The notes below the pieces were generated by a model, which saw only the letters and a program-made list of their open reading frames with translations, was not told the origin of the DNA and did no database searches. Source: Elymus sibiricus (taxonomy: Eukaryota > Streptophyta > Magnoliopsida > Poales > Poaceae). Taken from it: a stretch of 64,000 nucleotides of DNA. Of this stretch, positions 33,047 to 43,739 are shown piece after piece. The stretch spans positions 398,927,886-398,991,885 of the forward strand of contig CM077666.1 in NCBI GenBank assembly GCA_039707655.1. The letters are read 5' to 3'. Position 1 is the first letter of the stretch; every line of letters begins with the position of its first letter. Position numbers and translations under genes: made by a program.

Positions 33047-33334
33047 TACTAAGCGAAAGCTGATTGCTGATGTGTTCTCTAAAATATTATCTAAAACTGT
33101 TAACCATGGTTTAATTGCTGCGCTTTTGCCTCAAGCCATTCCTGGAGGTGTGGTTAGTCTACAATATGCTGATGATACTATTTTGTTCCTCAAAGATTCT
33201 TTGGATTATGTTAGCAATTTAAAATGGATCTTAGCATGCTTTGAGAAACTTTCTGATCTAAAAATTAATTTTCACAAGAGTGATTTGCACACTATTCATG
33301 TTTCTGATGAGATGTCTAAGGAATTTGCTTAGGT
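33047..33334 (+). pseudogene. LINE reverse-transcriptase fragment, split by a MULE
   Basis: The frame contains LIADVFSKILSKTVNHGLI, IPGGVVSLQYADDTILFLKD and WILACFEKLSDLKINFHKSD, the YADD-centred palm of L1-type non-LTR reverse transcriptases. A TAG sits at 33330-33332. The sequence is cut by the MULE at 33344 and resumes beyond 43740 with GGFPFKYLGVPLHF, the next conserved block of the same protein family. The 5' part is missing. Confidence 0.75.
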
Positions 33335-33343
33335 TTTTTGTTG

Positions 33344-33595
33344 GAGAAAAGTTCACATTTCAACCCCGAACTAACCAGACAGTTTGATTTACAACCCTCA
33401 TCTTTGAAACCGGTCGTATTGCACCCTCAACTTGCCACAAAGTCCAAAAGACAACCCTGGTCTCATTTTTTGGCTGGTCAACCGGTTTTCACCAAAGTCA
33501 AGGCTGACTGGGCGCTGACTCAGCAGCCAACTCATGCAACATCTAAACCTATCCTCTCCCTCTGCCTCGATTCAGTCCACCCCTCCCTGTCGCCG
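33344..33595 (+). repeat. left TIR of the outer MULE
   Basis: Pairs with 43485-43730. Shared blocks include 'aaccccgaactaacca', 'ttacaaccctcatctt', 'gtcaaccggttttcac' versus 'gtcaaccggttttgac', and 'ctccct-tgcctcgattcagtc'-like words. About 85% agreement by eye. Confidence 0.8.
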
Positions 33596-33949
33596 CCGCC
33601 GCCTTAGACGCCTCCACCGCCAAGGTCCGCCACCGCCGCCACCTCCGCCGTCGGCGATGGGTGAACGGTGGCGCCGCCACACCGCCCCCATGCGCTGTAC
33701 CCGCAAGCTATCTCAAGCCCTGAGCCGCTCCACACCACCAGAGCCGACGCCGCCTCGGTGGAGCTGCACGAGCAGATGGGAGAGCATGCTAGAGCGGGCG
33801 CATCCGAGGAAGCAAGGACGAGATGCTAGGGTTGCGGGAGCTGCGCCGGCGAGGACTGACGGCGGAGCAGACCGGTGGTGCTAGGCGCGGGAGAGCCGCA
33901 GGGCATGGGGAAGTTCGGGAGAAGCGGGGAAAAGGCCAAGAGCTCACCT

Positions 33950-34222
33950 GAGTTAATTTCACGGAAGTACCACAATTGGGGCATCACGTGCAGATTGGTA
34001 CCAACTTTGCTAATTTTCGCATGTCAGTACCAACTTTGGGGCGGGCCGTTGCAAATAAAGCTAAACGTTGCGTTTAGACGTATTGACACCGAAACTGACT
34101 GGTCGGGCCCACCTGTCAGGTGCCATGGTGGCCAATCGGCGCCTACCCGCGCGCTAACGAGGACGAGTCCGGCTCGGTCGCTCTTAGCCCGGTCGAACCC
34201 CGTCCCCCCCCCACCCCACCAT
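33950..34222 (+). repeat. left TIR of the inner MULE
   Basis: Long matches to the right TIR include 'tgctaattttcgcatgtcag', 'ttggggcgggccgttgcaaa' and 'acgttgcgtttagacgtatt'. About 90% agreement by eye. Confidence 0.85.
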
Positions 34223-34281
34223 TCTTCCTCCTAGCTCGTTTGCTCCCTCGCCGCCGCCCGCAGCACGGCGCCGCCGCCGCC

Positions 34282-36229
34282 ATGGTTTTGGAGGACGAAA
34301 GCAGCGACGACCAGTCGAGCCTCCCGTACATGCCCTCCTCCTCCTCCACCGATGGGCTTAACCAGGTCAGTTCACTTGAGCTAGGTTTAGGGTTAGGGTT
34401 TCAGAATTGGGGGTTTTTGATTTGGGTGATTTAGCTGGGTTTTGATTTGGGCATTGTGTTTGTACGAGCTCTGCAGGTCCCTTTCAGCCTTGAAGATCCC
34501 GATTACAAGGGGCTTGAGCTGGATCTGATGGTCTTTTGTGAGAAGCACGGCAAGGCATCTGAGAGGCTTGTTGCCTTTGAAGGAACAGACACAGGTCGGA
34601 GGTTTTTAGCATGTGCAGAGCCGGTATGAATTGTAGGTTGATAGTTGGATATTTTTTTTTAGGTTGATAGTGTCATAATTTTCTTAGTTTGACAGTGGCA
34701 TATTTAACATCAGTACAAGGGCATAGTTGTTTTGGTTGATAGTGGTATGAATGATGCATATTGTCATTGCTAACCATTGTGAATCTCTGATCTTTACAGT
34801 CAGTTTGTTAGGGCTGATTATTCACATTAGCTACTCCAGTAGCTTATGTAGTTTAATGTCAGTTAACCTGGTTTTGCATATGCTCTTGTAGTTGAATTGA
34901 GAGTTATTTTGCATTGGTACAGACTTGTTTATTTATGGATCATCCAATGTTGGCTTGACACTATGTAGTGCATATGCTCTTGTAGTGATGCAAAAAAAAT
35001 TAGTTCAATGGTAGTTTTATTTTGTAGTGTATATGCTCTTGTTCTGATGCTAGATATTTTGCTTGACACCATGTAGTGCATATGCTTTTGCAGTTGGAGT
35101 TGATTACCAACACAATGTTCAATGATGAACAATTTAGTTTGAGTAGTTAAAATGTAGTGCATATGCTTTTGCAGTTTGAGCTGATTACCATTATAGTGTT
35201 GAATGATGAACATGGACTATGTAGTGCATATGCCTTTGCAGTTGAACAATTTTGCAGTTGGAGCTTCCTCTTGTTTTGTAGCTGAGTACCAAAATGTAGT
35301 TAAAATCTGTAGTTGAATGGTGCTGTAATTTTGGGATGCACATGCTGTTATTTTGTGGGTAGATACAATTACCAATGTAGCTAGGGTGCTGTTTCCAAAC
35401 TATGCTTTAAAGTAAACTATGGTTTGAAATAATTGATGCATTTCTTATTACCAATGTAGCTAGGTTACTGTTAATTTGCAGTGCTCTTGCTCTTCTTCTC
35501 TATTTACCTGGGGTATGAACTCACTTGCTCTTCTTGCTCTTTTTGCAGGAAGGTCATAATTGTGGGTTTGTTGAATGGGTTGATCACCAGTGGCTCCCAA
35601 CAATGCAGAATGCATTGTTGAAGCTGTGGGCAATGGTTGAAGATAGCAAGAGTGCTAGGGTGAATGATAATCTTGAAAGTGCTTTAGCTATTCACCATCT
35701 GACAGAAGAGAAGAACAAGCTGGAGGCCAACTATGACAAGTTAGTCCAAGATGTGCAGGAACTTATGAACTTCCAGGAGGAAAGGGTGCTGGATTTCAGT
35801 TATCTGCAGTCTAACCTTACATATCAGCAGCAATGCAGAAGTGAACTGGTGGCTGATATGAAGGCAGAGATGGCAAAGAAAGATGCAGAGACCCAGAAGC
35901 TTAATCAGAAGTATGAACTCCTAGTTAACCTGACAAGTGCTCAAGCAACTGTCATCCCGAACATGAAGTTGAAGAATATGAAAGAGAAGGAATTGCTGAG
36001 TGAAGGTAGGATGAAATTGGAGTCTCAGAATGCAGAGCTCACAAAGTCTGAGGAGAAGCTCACCCAGGAGAAGCTACAGTTGAAGCTTCAGGTTGCTGAT
36101 CTGCTTAAGGGAAAGGAAAAGCATAGTGAAGAGAAGGGCTAGCTAGAGCTTCAGATTGCTGAGCTCATGAAGGGAGAGGAGAAGCTCAAGCAGATGATCA
36201 AGGGGATCCAGGCCATCTTAGAGAACTGA
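34282..36229 (+). CDS. GRF-type zinc-finger, coiled-coil protein of the MULE
   Basis: GT-AG exons join in phase at 34282-34365, 34477-34623 and 35549-36142, giving 274 residues up to TAG. The acidic Ser-rich start (MVLEDESSDDQSSLPYMPSS) leads to a zf-GRF domain across exons 2-3: CEKHGKASERLV, GTDTGRRFLAC, NCGFVEWVDHQWL. It keeps the expected C, H, C and C ligands. A long coiled coil follows (EEKNKLEANYDKLVQDV; KSEEKLTQEKLQLKLQVADL). GRF fingers bind nucleic acid, often single-stranded DNA. After the TAG at 36140-36142 the same frame continues 28 codons (LELQIAELMKGEEKLKQMIK) to TGA at 36229, so the stop is probably a recent mutation. It occupies the place of mudrB, but no homology to MURB is claimed. 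Confidence 0.75.
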
Positions 36230-36717
36230 ACAAGATGAATATGAGATTAGTGGGCATTGCTGGCCTTTTGGGAAGGATGGTTGTGTAATGACCTAGTAAC
36301 TTAGAATTATGGTTGTGTAGTGTATGGTTGTACTAATTGTGAACTCTGGCTGTGTATGTATCTAGTAGTTATGCTATTCATCCTTTTGTGAGAAAAGGAT
36401 GAAGTATGCATTTGAACTCCACTATGTATTGTGAACAATGGTTGTGTATGCCTATAATCTGTTGAACTCCACTAAGTATTGTGTGCTATGATTACTAGAC
36501 TAAAAATGATGAGATATCATGCATTGGAAGATGGATCAGATATAGTAGATGCTTATGTTGTAGTGCCTCAATATTATGTGCCATGATTGCTGGACTAAAA
36601 ATGATGAGATATCATGCATTGGAAGATGGATCGGATATAGTAGATGCTTATGTTGTAGTGCCTCAATATTATGTGCCATGATTGCTAGACTAAAAATTAT
36701 GATATATCATGCACTAG
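36230..36717. repeat. intergenic repeats of about 97 bp between the MULE genes
   Basis: About two and a half tandem units from 36487 share 'gactaaaaatgatgagatat', 'catgcattggaagatgg' and 'gcttatgttgtagtgcctca'. Upstream, 36230-36486 is the GRF-gene 3' region with no other feature. Confidence 0.65.
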
Positions 36718-37735
36718 GTGTTGGTGGTTCCATCGACCCCGAGCCACCATAAACCCTAAAGACTAGGTTTTTGGTGGTTCCATCGACCCCGAGCCACCAT
36801 AAATCCTAAAGAATAGGTTTTGGTGGTTCTGTCGACCCCGAGGCACCCTAAACCCTAAAGACTAGGTTTAGGTGGTTCCGTCGACCCCGAGGCACCCTAA
36901 ACCCTAAAGACTAGGTTTAGGTGGTTCCGTCGACCCCGAGTCACCCTAAACCCTAAATGGTAGGTTTAGGTGGTTCCGTCGACCCCGAGTCACCCTAAAC
37001 CCTAAAGACTGGATTTCGGTGGTTCCGTCGACCCCGAGTCACCCTAAACCCTAAAGACTGGGTTTAGGTGGTTCCGTCGACCCCGAGTCACCCTAAACCC
37101 TAAATGGTAGGTTTAGGTGGTTCCGTCGACCCCGAGTCACCCTAAACCCTAAAGACTAGGTTTAGGTGGTTCCGTCGACCCGAGTCACCCTAAACCCTAA
37201 AGACTAGGTTTTGGTGGTTCCGTCGACTCCGAGGCACCCTAAACCCTAAAGACTAGGTTTAGGTGGTTCCGTCGACCCCGAGTCACCCTAAACCCTAAAT
37301 GGTAGGTTTAGGTGGTTCCGTCGACCCCGAGTCACCCTAAACCCTAAAGACTAGATTTAGGTGGTTCCGTCGACCCCGAGTCACCCTAAACCCTAAAGAC
37401 TAGGTTTTGGTGGTTCCGTCGACCCCGAGGCACCCTAAACCCTAAAGACTAGGTTTAGGTGGTTCCGTCGACCCCGAGTCACCCTAAAACCTAAATGGTA
37501 GGTTTAGGTGGTTCCGTCGACCCCGAGTCACCCTAAAACCTAAATGGTAGATTTAGGTGGTTTCGTCGACCTCGAGTCACCCTAAACCCTAAAGATTAGG
37601 TTTAGGTGGTTCCGTCGACCCCGAGTCACCCTAAAACCTAAATGGTAGGTTTAGGTGGTTCCGTCGACCCCGAGTCACCCTAAAACCTAAATGGTAGGTT
37701 TAGGTGGTTCCGTCGACCACGAGTCACCCTTAAAC
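36718..37735. repeat. 49-bp minisatellite with telomere-like CCCTAAA motifs
   Basis: About 20 tandem units of roughly 49 bp. Each contains GGTGGTTCCGTCGACCCCGA and CACCCTAAACCCTAAA, with variants 'gactaggttt', 'atggtaggttt' and occasional 'ttttggtgg'. CCCTAAACCCTAAA is two plant telomere units in phase. A GTCGAC site recurs in almost every unit. It is non-coding and sits between the convergent MULE genes. Confidence 0.9.
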
Positions 37736-38126
37736 GTAATCATCAACACATCAACATATCCATGGACAAATAACAACATATCCTTTAACATGATCATCAA
37801 TATATCAACATATCCATCAACATATCAACATATCCATCAACATAATCATGAAGACATATGCATCAATATATCAACATATCCATGGAGAAATAACAACATA
37901 TCCATCAACATAATCATCAACATATGCATCCACATAACAAAAAAATAGCAGTGGCATCAAATCATGTTCACAACCATCAATTAGACTGATGTCATCAATC
38001 CATGAACAGCACCATCAAGTTCAGTCATTGTAGCATCACTTTCTAGCATAACAGCACATTGTAGTATGAACCAAAATAACAACAAACTGTAGCATCAGTT
38101 AAACATTACATGGCACATCATGCCAT
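37736..38126. repeat. catcaacatatc-rich simple repeat and transposase 3' flank
   Basis: The words 'catcaacatatc' and 'aacaacatatcc' recur irregularly to about 37930. After this comes unique DNA up to the transposase stop codon at 38127. Confidence 0.55.
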
Positions 38127-41100
38127 CTAGGTGTTACCACTAGCACTGAAGTAGGCCATCCATCCAGTGTGTGTACCATAAGAAGGAAGAGCACCAGAAG
38201 TGGAGGGAGCAGATTGCCTGGGGGCAGTGAATGGCCTTGGAGCACCTCTTCCAGCACCACTTCTTCCAGCAGCACCTCTTCCAGCACCACTTCTTCCAGC
38301 ACTCCCTCTCCCAGCTCCTCCTCTGCCAGCTCCTCCTCTTCTAGCTCTTGGCTGTGTTGGTGGTGGTGTAGGAGCAGGAGCAGCAGCTCTTGGCTGTGTT
38401 GGTGGTGGTGTAGGAGCAGGAGCAGCAGCTCTTGGCTGTCTTGGTGGTGGTGTAGGAGCAGGAGCAGCAGCTCTTGCCTGTGAGTTGCTTGGAGTAGCCT
38501 TGCATACACATGGAAAACAGTTAATAATACTGGAAGGAAGGAAATGTACAAGAAAGGAAAAAGTAGTATACTGCAAGGGGAAACATTATTACCACATGTT
38601 TGTTCTTCCTTAAAGCTAGCTCAGGCTTCAACTGTTTAAGACAGCTTGTGTACCTATGCCCTTGGAGACCACAATTGCCACATGTTATAGTCCCCATTCT
38701 TGATGTGTCCTTTGGCTTTGGTACTTCAAATTTCCCCTTGATCCTCTTTTCTTTCTTTCTTCCTCTCTTCACTTTAAATGCAGGTGGTTCTATGTCTGGA
38801 CCAGGGGTCCTTGTCCAATCATGCTCACCAGGAACAGGAAAGATCATTGGTTCATAAGCTGCCACATATAATTGTTTCTTGAATAATTTGCTAACATCTA
38901 GAATGTACTTGTTAAACACCTCAGACAAGTTGTTAACTACCAAGTCAGTCTTGCAGTTTGTGTCAAATGCATGCCTTGCCCATGTTTTTTTTGGTATTGC
39001 ACTAAGCCACTTCCAAGCTTCCTCACTTTCAGCTCTGAGATCATTCATTGCAATATTAAATTTGTGTTCATTGTAGGCATAGCTAGCATTATCCATGCAC
39101 TTCTTAAGATCCTCCCCCCTAAACCCAGCATTCTGGAAATTTGCATATAAATGTCTAAGGCAGAATCTTTGGTTGCAGTTTGGAAACACAAGATTCACTG
39201 CATTTAGTAACCCCTGGTACACACAATTTAACAGTCTAAGCTACTAGCTAGCACAAAGATAACAAATTGAAGTGTTGCAAGCCAATGTAAACACTTGTGC
39301 AAAACAAAATGAAATGTGCATACACATACCTTTTGTCTATCTGACATTATAGTATATGGTCCAAACTCTCCCATTTCTCCCCCTAGGCAAATTTTGAGTT
39401 GGTGTAGAAACCAACACCAACTAGGTGTGTCCTCTTGTCCAACAATGCCAAATGTCAGTGGATATATATTGTTGTTGCCATCTCTACCAGTGGCAGCAAG
39501 GAGTTGAGCACCAGTAGTGAGCTTAATAAAGCATCCATCAACACCTACATTATCAACATTTCAAACAATTAAATACATTTGAATGAGAAACAATATGTAA
39601 GTAGTGCACAAGGTTCAAAAACTAACCAATGAATGGTCTGCACCCCTTGAGAAACCCCTCCCTTGCTCCATTGATGCAATAGATCATGGCATGGAATCTG
39701 GGTCCTGGGTGGGGAATTTTTTCAGTTGGTGTTGGAGTAACAGTAGTGACTATTACTCTACTCCTAGGGTTTGTATCCATGATAGTCTGAGCATAGTCTC
39801 TAAGCCTAGGATATTGCTTCTTGTGATCTCCTAATACAGCATCAATAGCTATGTTCTTTGCCCTATATGCCATGGACTTGGGCACATCTACACCATATTT
39901 TTCCATGCAGGCATCAATTATAGTCTGAATGCCAGTAGTTGGATCAGATCTGAAGAGGTGCTCATATTTCTGTGCCAGAAACTTAGCACTCACCCTGGTG
40001 GTCTCTGTACTACTAGGGCAAGAGTGCTCTAGTCTCATCTTCTTAATTACAAAGGTTTTCTCCCCTTTTATAACTGCTGCCACCATAAAGAACTTGCACT
40101 GTTTATCTTTACACTGAACAATTATCCTCTGGTTTGAGTTCCTGTGATACTTGAAGTTTCTGGCCTGAGTGATGTGCATGTTCAACAAAGCATCTCTGAA
40201 TTGATGTTGATCCCTAAAACACAAGTGCAGGCAGAGTTGCTGATGTGGTTGCTCCATTTTCTCATTGTACCATTTTCTAGCAGGCCTCTTCTTTGCCCTA
40301 CTCTTCCTTTTCTTTGGTAGGACAAATGAAAGTGGCTCATAACCATCATCATCACTCTCCTTCATCAAACCCTTCTCTTCTTCATCTGATGAAGGTTTGA
40401 AATCTGGTTCCACCTGTTGTGACACACTTGAATGTGACCTTGTTGTTGGTCCTCTCCTAACTGGCAGCTTCTGCTTCTTCTTTGTAGGTACAGCTATAGT
40501 TTCTTGTTCTTCTGAAACCAATGTGTTATCTTCCTCCAGCTCAAATAATTCCTCAACTTCAGTGTCACCCTCATAATGCAGCACTTCTTCCTCCTCTGAC
40601 TGTTCATCATCTGTTTCTTCCTCTTCTACTTCTTCCTCTCTCTGTCTCTTTCCCTCTTGCATCTCTAGATCTTCAGCATCACACATAGGGTCACTTCCAA
40701 TTTGATCTTCATTATCAGAGGTAGAAGCATCACTGTCCTCATATGCCTCATATCACTGATATCCCTCTTCTTCTTCTTCTTCCAAAACAGCTTTCAACTT
40801 GGCATTTACATTCCTGCTTTCTTGTGTGCAAACAGCAGGAGCCTGAGTTGTAGTAGAGCTGCTACACTAACTTTCAAACACTACTCCTTGCTGATCAACA
40901 GCTAAGATAGGAGGCTCACTCAGATCAAGCACAACAGGCTCTTCATACACAATAGGGGACAATTCTTGCTTATGACATTGTTGCCTGTCAAATTCACTAA
41001 CAGGGGGTGGACAAGCCCTAACTAGCAAATTAAGCACCAAAGTATCCTTATTCTGCCTCTTTATCATCTGTAATTCAACATTACTATCTACCATTTCCAG

Positions 41101-42146
41101 CCCTTGCTCTCCTAAACCTGGATTCTCAATGTGATACAGACAATCATATACACTAAATCCTTGTGTTTCCATCAGTGCAACTATATTCAGATAAGTAACA
41201 TCTGAACTGCACAGCTTCCTCTTCAATGGTTCTTGAGCATCAAAATGGATCCTAACTTCCCAAATATCTTCATTGAAACTACAAAACAAAGGAAATTTCA
41301 AGTATTCAGTACCCTAACTCTAAATTTTCTCTTAACTAAAAACTAAAGACTCTAAAGTAAATTTGCAGTAACTTTACAATTTTAGTTAACATAACAGAAC
41401 ACAAAACAATATAGTTTACAATTTTATGTTAACATAGATACTACAAAAGAAAGGAAATTTCAAATAAGTGTACTATTACAGTTAACAGAACATGAATCAA
41501 TATAGTTTCCTATTTCAGTTAACAGTAAGAGAAAACAATTAAGAGGCAGTGCAGTACCCTAGCAAATTTGAGAGTAACACAAGGATTAACTTGCCTAATT
41601 AAATAAACATCTGAAGTAATTACAGAGGAAGCAGTGCACTACCCTAGCAAATTTGAGAGTACACTAGCAAATTAAAGTAACACAAGGAAAAAAATCTGGC
41701 TATTTAAATAAACATCTTAAGTAAATGGCTAGGATGCTTTGATTTGACTAAAATGTACTAGGATACTTTAATTGGACTAGGATACTTTAATTGGACTAAA
41801 ATTTGTTATAAAGCAGAGGATGACAAACCATAATCCCCAATTGCAGAAATCAGAGGAGGAGAAGGGCAGATTACAACATGGACTAGGATACTTACAGCAC
41901 GCCGCCGATTCCATGCGTCCAGTGATGGCTAGTGCTAGGGTTCGCCACCCAAAGCTGCGCCATCCGCAACCGCTGCTCCATGGACAACAACGGCTCCGAA
42001 AGATCGTCGTCGTCGGTGGAGTACGCAGAGCTGGAGTCATCGCCGCCGTCGCCGTAGATTCCGCCAGCCGGGCCGCTACGTAAGCACGGGAGGTCTCCGC
42101 CGCCGTCGACGCCCTCGCCGCCGCCTGCCGGAGTCGACGACGCCAT
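38127..42146 (-). pseudogene. MULE transposase, five exons, two in-frame stops
   Basis: Minus-strand exons 42146-41896, 41278-39627, 39544-39330, 39213-38593 and 38498-38127 join in phase at GT-AG borders and would span 1,036 codons. Order: acidic start (MASSTPAGGGEGVDGG); PB1-like block (HFDAQEPLKRKL, TYLNIVALMETQGFSVYDCL); acidic/basic linker; DNA-binding MuDR-type region (FRDALLNMHITQARNFKYHR; SCPSSTETTRVSAKFLAQKY); MULE DDE domain with GVDGCFIKLTTGAQLLAATG, TIMSDRQK-GLL and FCLRHLYANFQ; zinc knuckle CGNCGLQGHRYTSC; Pro/Ala and Gly/Arg repeats. Stops: TAG at 40869-40867 and TGA at 40755-40753, both in exon 2. After ILDVSK the sequence goes straight to LFKKQLYVAAYEPMI, so the SWIM finger usual in this family seems deleted in frame. 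It is probably inactive. Confidence 0.85.
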
Positions 42147-42177
42147 AGCTCGGGAGACCTAGGGTTCGAGGGGAGAG

Positions 42178-42458
42178 ATGGGGGTGGGGGGACGAACCGG
42201 TTCGGTTAGACCAGATCGGGCTAAGAGCGACCGGGCCGGACTCGTCCTCGTCAGCGCGCGGGCAGGCGCCGATTGGCCACCGTGGCACCTGACAGGTGGG
42301 CCCGACCGGTCAGTTTCGGTGTCAATACGTCTAAACGCAACGTTTAACTTTATTTGCAACGGCCCGCCCCAAAGTTGGTACTGACATGCGAAAATTAGCA
42401 AAGTTGGTACCAATTTGCAAGTGATGCCCCAATTATGGTAATTCCGTGCAATTAACTC
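42178..42458 (-). repeat. right TIR of the inner MULE
   Basis: Inverted copy of 33950-34222. The transposase gene starts just inside it at 42146, so the TIR probably contains the promoter. Confidence 0.85.
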
Positions 42459-43484
42459 AGCTCCCCTAGACCACGCTGGCATGGTCAGCGATGCAGGGGA
42501 AACTCGAGAACGAGGACATGGTTGACCAAGGCGGCTGTCGGAGCGAGCAGGAAGCAGGATGCACGCACGCAGCTCCTCTTCCTCTAGCGCACGCGACGCG
42601 CCGACGCCTCACGTCCCTGTCGCGCCTTCGGCTCGTGGTGCTTCCCTTCATCCAGCGCCGTCGTTCATTGGTCCCCAGTGGAGGACGGATTCGTGGTCGC
42701 CGGGGCCGGCTGCGATGGTGGCGGTTGTGTGGAGAGAGGAGCCAACCTCCTTTCGACCGAGCATGCACACACAATGCAAAACACACAGCAACGGAAGCAC
42801 ACTCCGAGCACACACAGCAAGCAGATCATGCATGGACACACACACACACACGGATGGTTCCAAGAAGCAAGCAGAGCACCATGCGGCACACACTGCACGC
42901 ATGCATGTATGTTCTTCGCTGTTGTTTCGTTGGAGTCGGGAGAACTGCCCACGATCTTTGCGCCTGCTGCTCACGAACTGAATTTGTGGCCGCATCCGTC
43001 TCCGCCACATAGTTGGTGCCGCTCGACAAGGGAGGTGCGCACGTGAGCGCCGTATCTGGGCCCAGGCGAGATAGCTCGTCCAGCGCAAGCGCCGGACTAC
43101 GCCGATGCAGGCGCCGCACGCGCCGGTTACCGGGTTCTGGAAACAAGGAAGATGTTGCCAGAAGTTCCCTGGCCGCCCCGCAACCTAGCTCCTACTTGCC
43201 CGCAGCACAACTCCTCCGCACCGCTAGAGAAGCACCACCGCTGCCCGCCGCTACAGCTCGCTGCCTGCCCATCTCCGGCCACCTGTATCGACCACCCCAC
43301 GTCGACGGCGGAGCAGGGGCGAAGACCTTGCCGAGCGCGACGGTGCCGGTGCTGAGGTGTAGCACCGCCCTTCACCGGTCTCCAGTGGCCGGCGTCGGAA
43401 GTGGTGGTGGCGGCGTCGGGGGACCTGAGTGGCGGTTGGAGGGGTCACGCATCCCAGGCAGCGGTGGCGGGGACTGTGATCGTG
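42459..43484. other. GC-rich interior of the outer MULE, possible captured DNA
   Basis: Several overlapping open frames on both strands, none with a recognisable domain. A (CA)n run occurs at about 42836-42852. High GC with many cgccg words looks like grass coding or 5' UTR sequence, so a Pack-MULE capture is possible but unproven. Confidence 0.4.
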
Positions 43485-43739
43485 CTCGGGGTGGGACTGA
43501 ATCGAGGGAGAGAGGTGTAAGTTTAGATGTCGCATGCGTGAGTTGGCCTATCCACTTGGCGCCCAGTCAGCATTGAATAAAGTCAAAACCGGTTGACTAG
43601 CTCAAAAACAAGACAAGGGTTGTTTTTTGAACTTTGTGGTAAGATGAGGGTGTAATATGACTGGTTTCGAAGATGAGGGTTGTAAGTCAAACCGAGTGGT
43701 TAGTTCGGGGTTGAAATGTGGACTTTTCTCTTTTTGTTG

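Larger units (their letters stand above)
33950..42458. mobile_element. inner, two-gene MULE (MuDR-like layout)
   Basis: The left TIR from GAGTTAATTTCACGGAA at 33950 to about 34222 pairs with about 42178-42458. Flanks are a 9-bp near-perfect duplication, AGCTCACCT (33941-33949) and AGCTCCCCT (42459-42467). Inside are two convergent genes whose 5' ends lie next to the TIRs: a GRF zinc-finger gene on plus and a MULE transposase gene on minus. This layout matches maize MuDR. The coding damage in both genes suggests the copy is no longer autonomous. Confidence 0.85.
33344..43730. mobile_element. outer Mutator-like element (MULE), split by an inner MULE
   Basis: The ends GAGAAAAGTTCACATTTC (33344) and its complement (ending 43730) continue as inverted repeats for about 250 bp (33344-33595 and 43485-43730). 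The 9-bp target duplication TTTTTGTTG is perfect (33335-33343 and 43731-43739), the hallmark of Mutator. Subtracting the inner element leaves about 1.9 kb, so the outer one was non-autonomous. Its GC-rich interior (33596-33949 and 42459-43484) holds no domain I recognise; it could be captured gene sequence. Confidence 0.85.

Noticed and set aside
32742..33332. Single 196-codon protein gene
   Set aside because: Only the second half is LINE RT. The first half is unrelated DNA in frame by chance, so no intact gene is called.
36718..37735. CRISPR-like regular repeat array
   Set aside because: The units are contiguous tandem repeats with no unique spacers, in a plant nuclear context. It is a minisatellite.
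38169..38613. Plus-strand Ser/Trp- and Ala/Leu-rich open frames
   Set aside because: They are shadows of the repetitive last exon of the transposase gene on the minus strand, which splices in phase.
42491..43576. Several overlapping 100-190 codon frames in the outer MULE interior
   Set aside because: Overlap on both strands, CA-repeat derived His/Thr runs, and no recognised domain. Kept only as possible captured DNA.
33344..43730. Reading the whole 10.4 kb as one MULE with very long TIRs
   Set aside because: The inner inverted repeats have their own 9-bp flanking duplication and sit asymmetrically (606 versus 1,272 bp from the outer ends), which fits nesting better.
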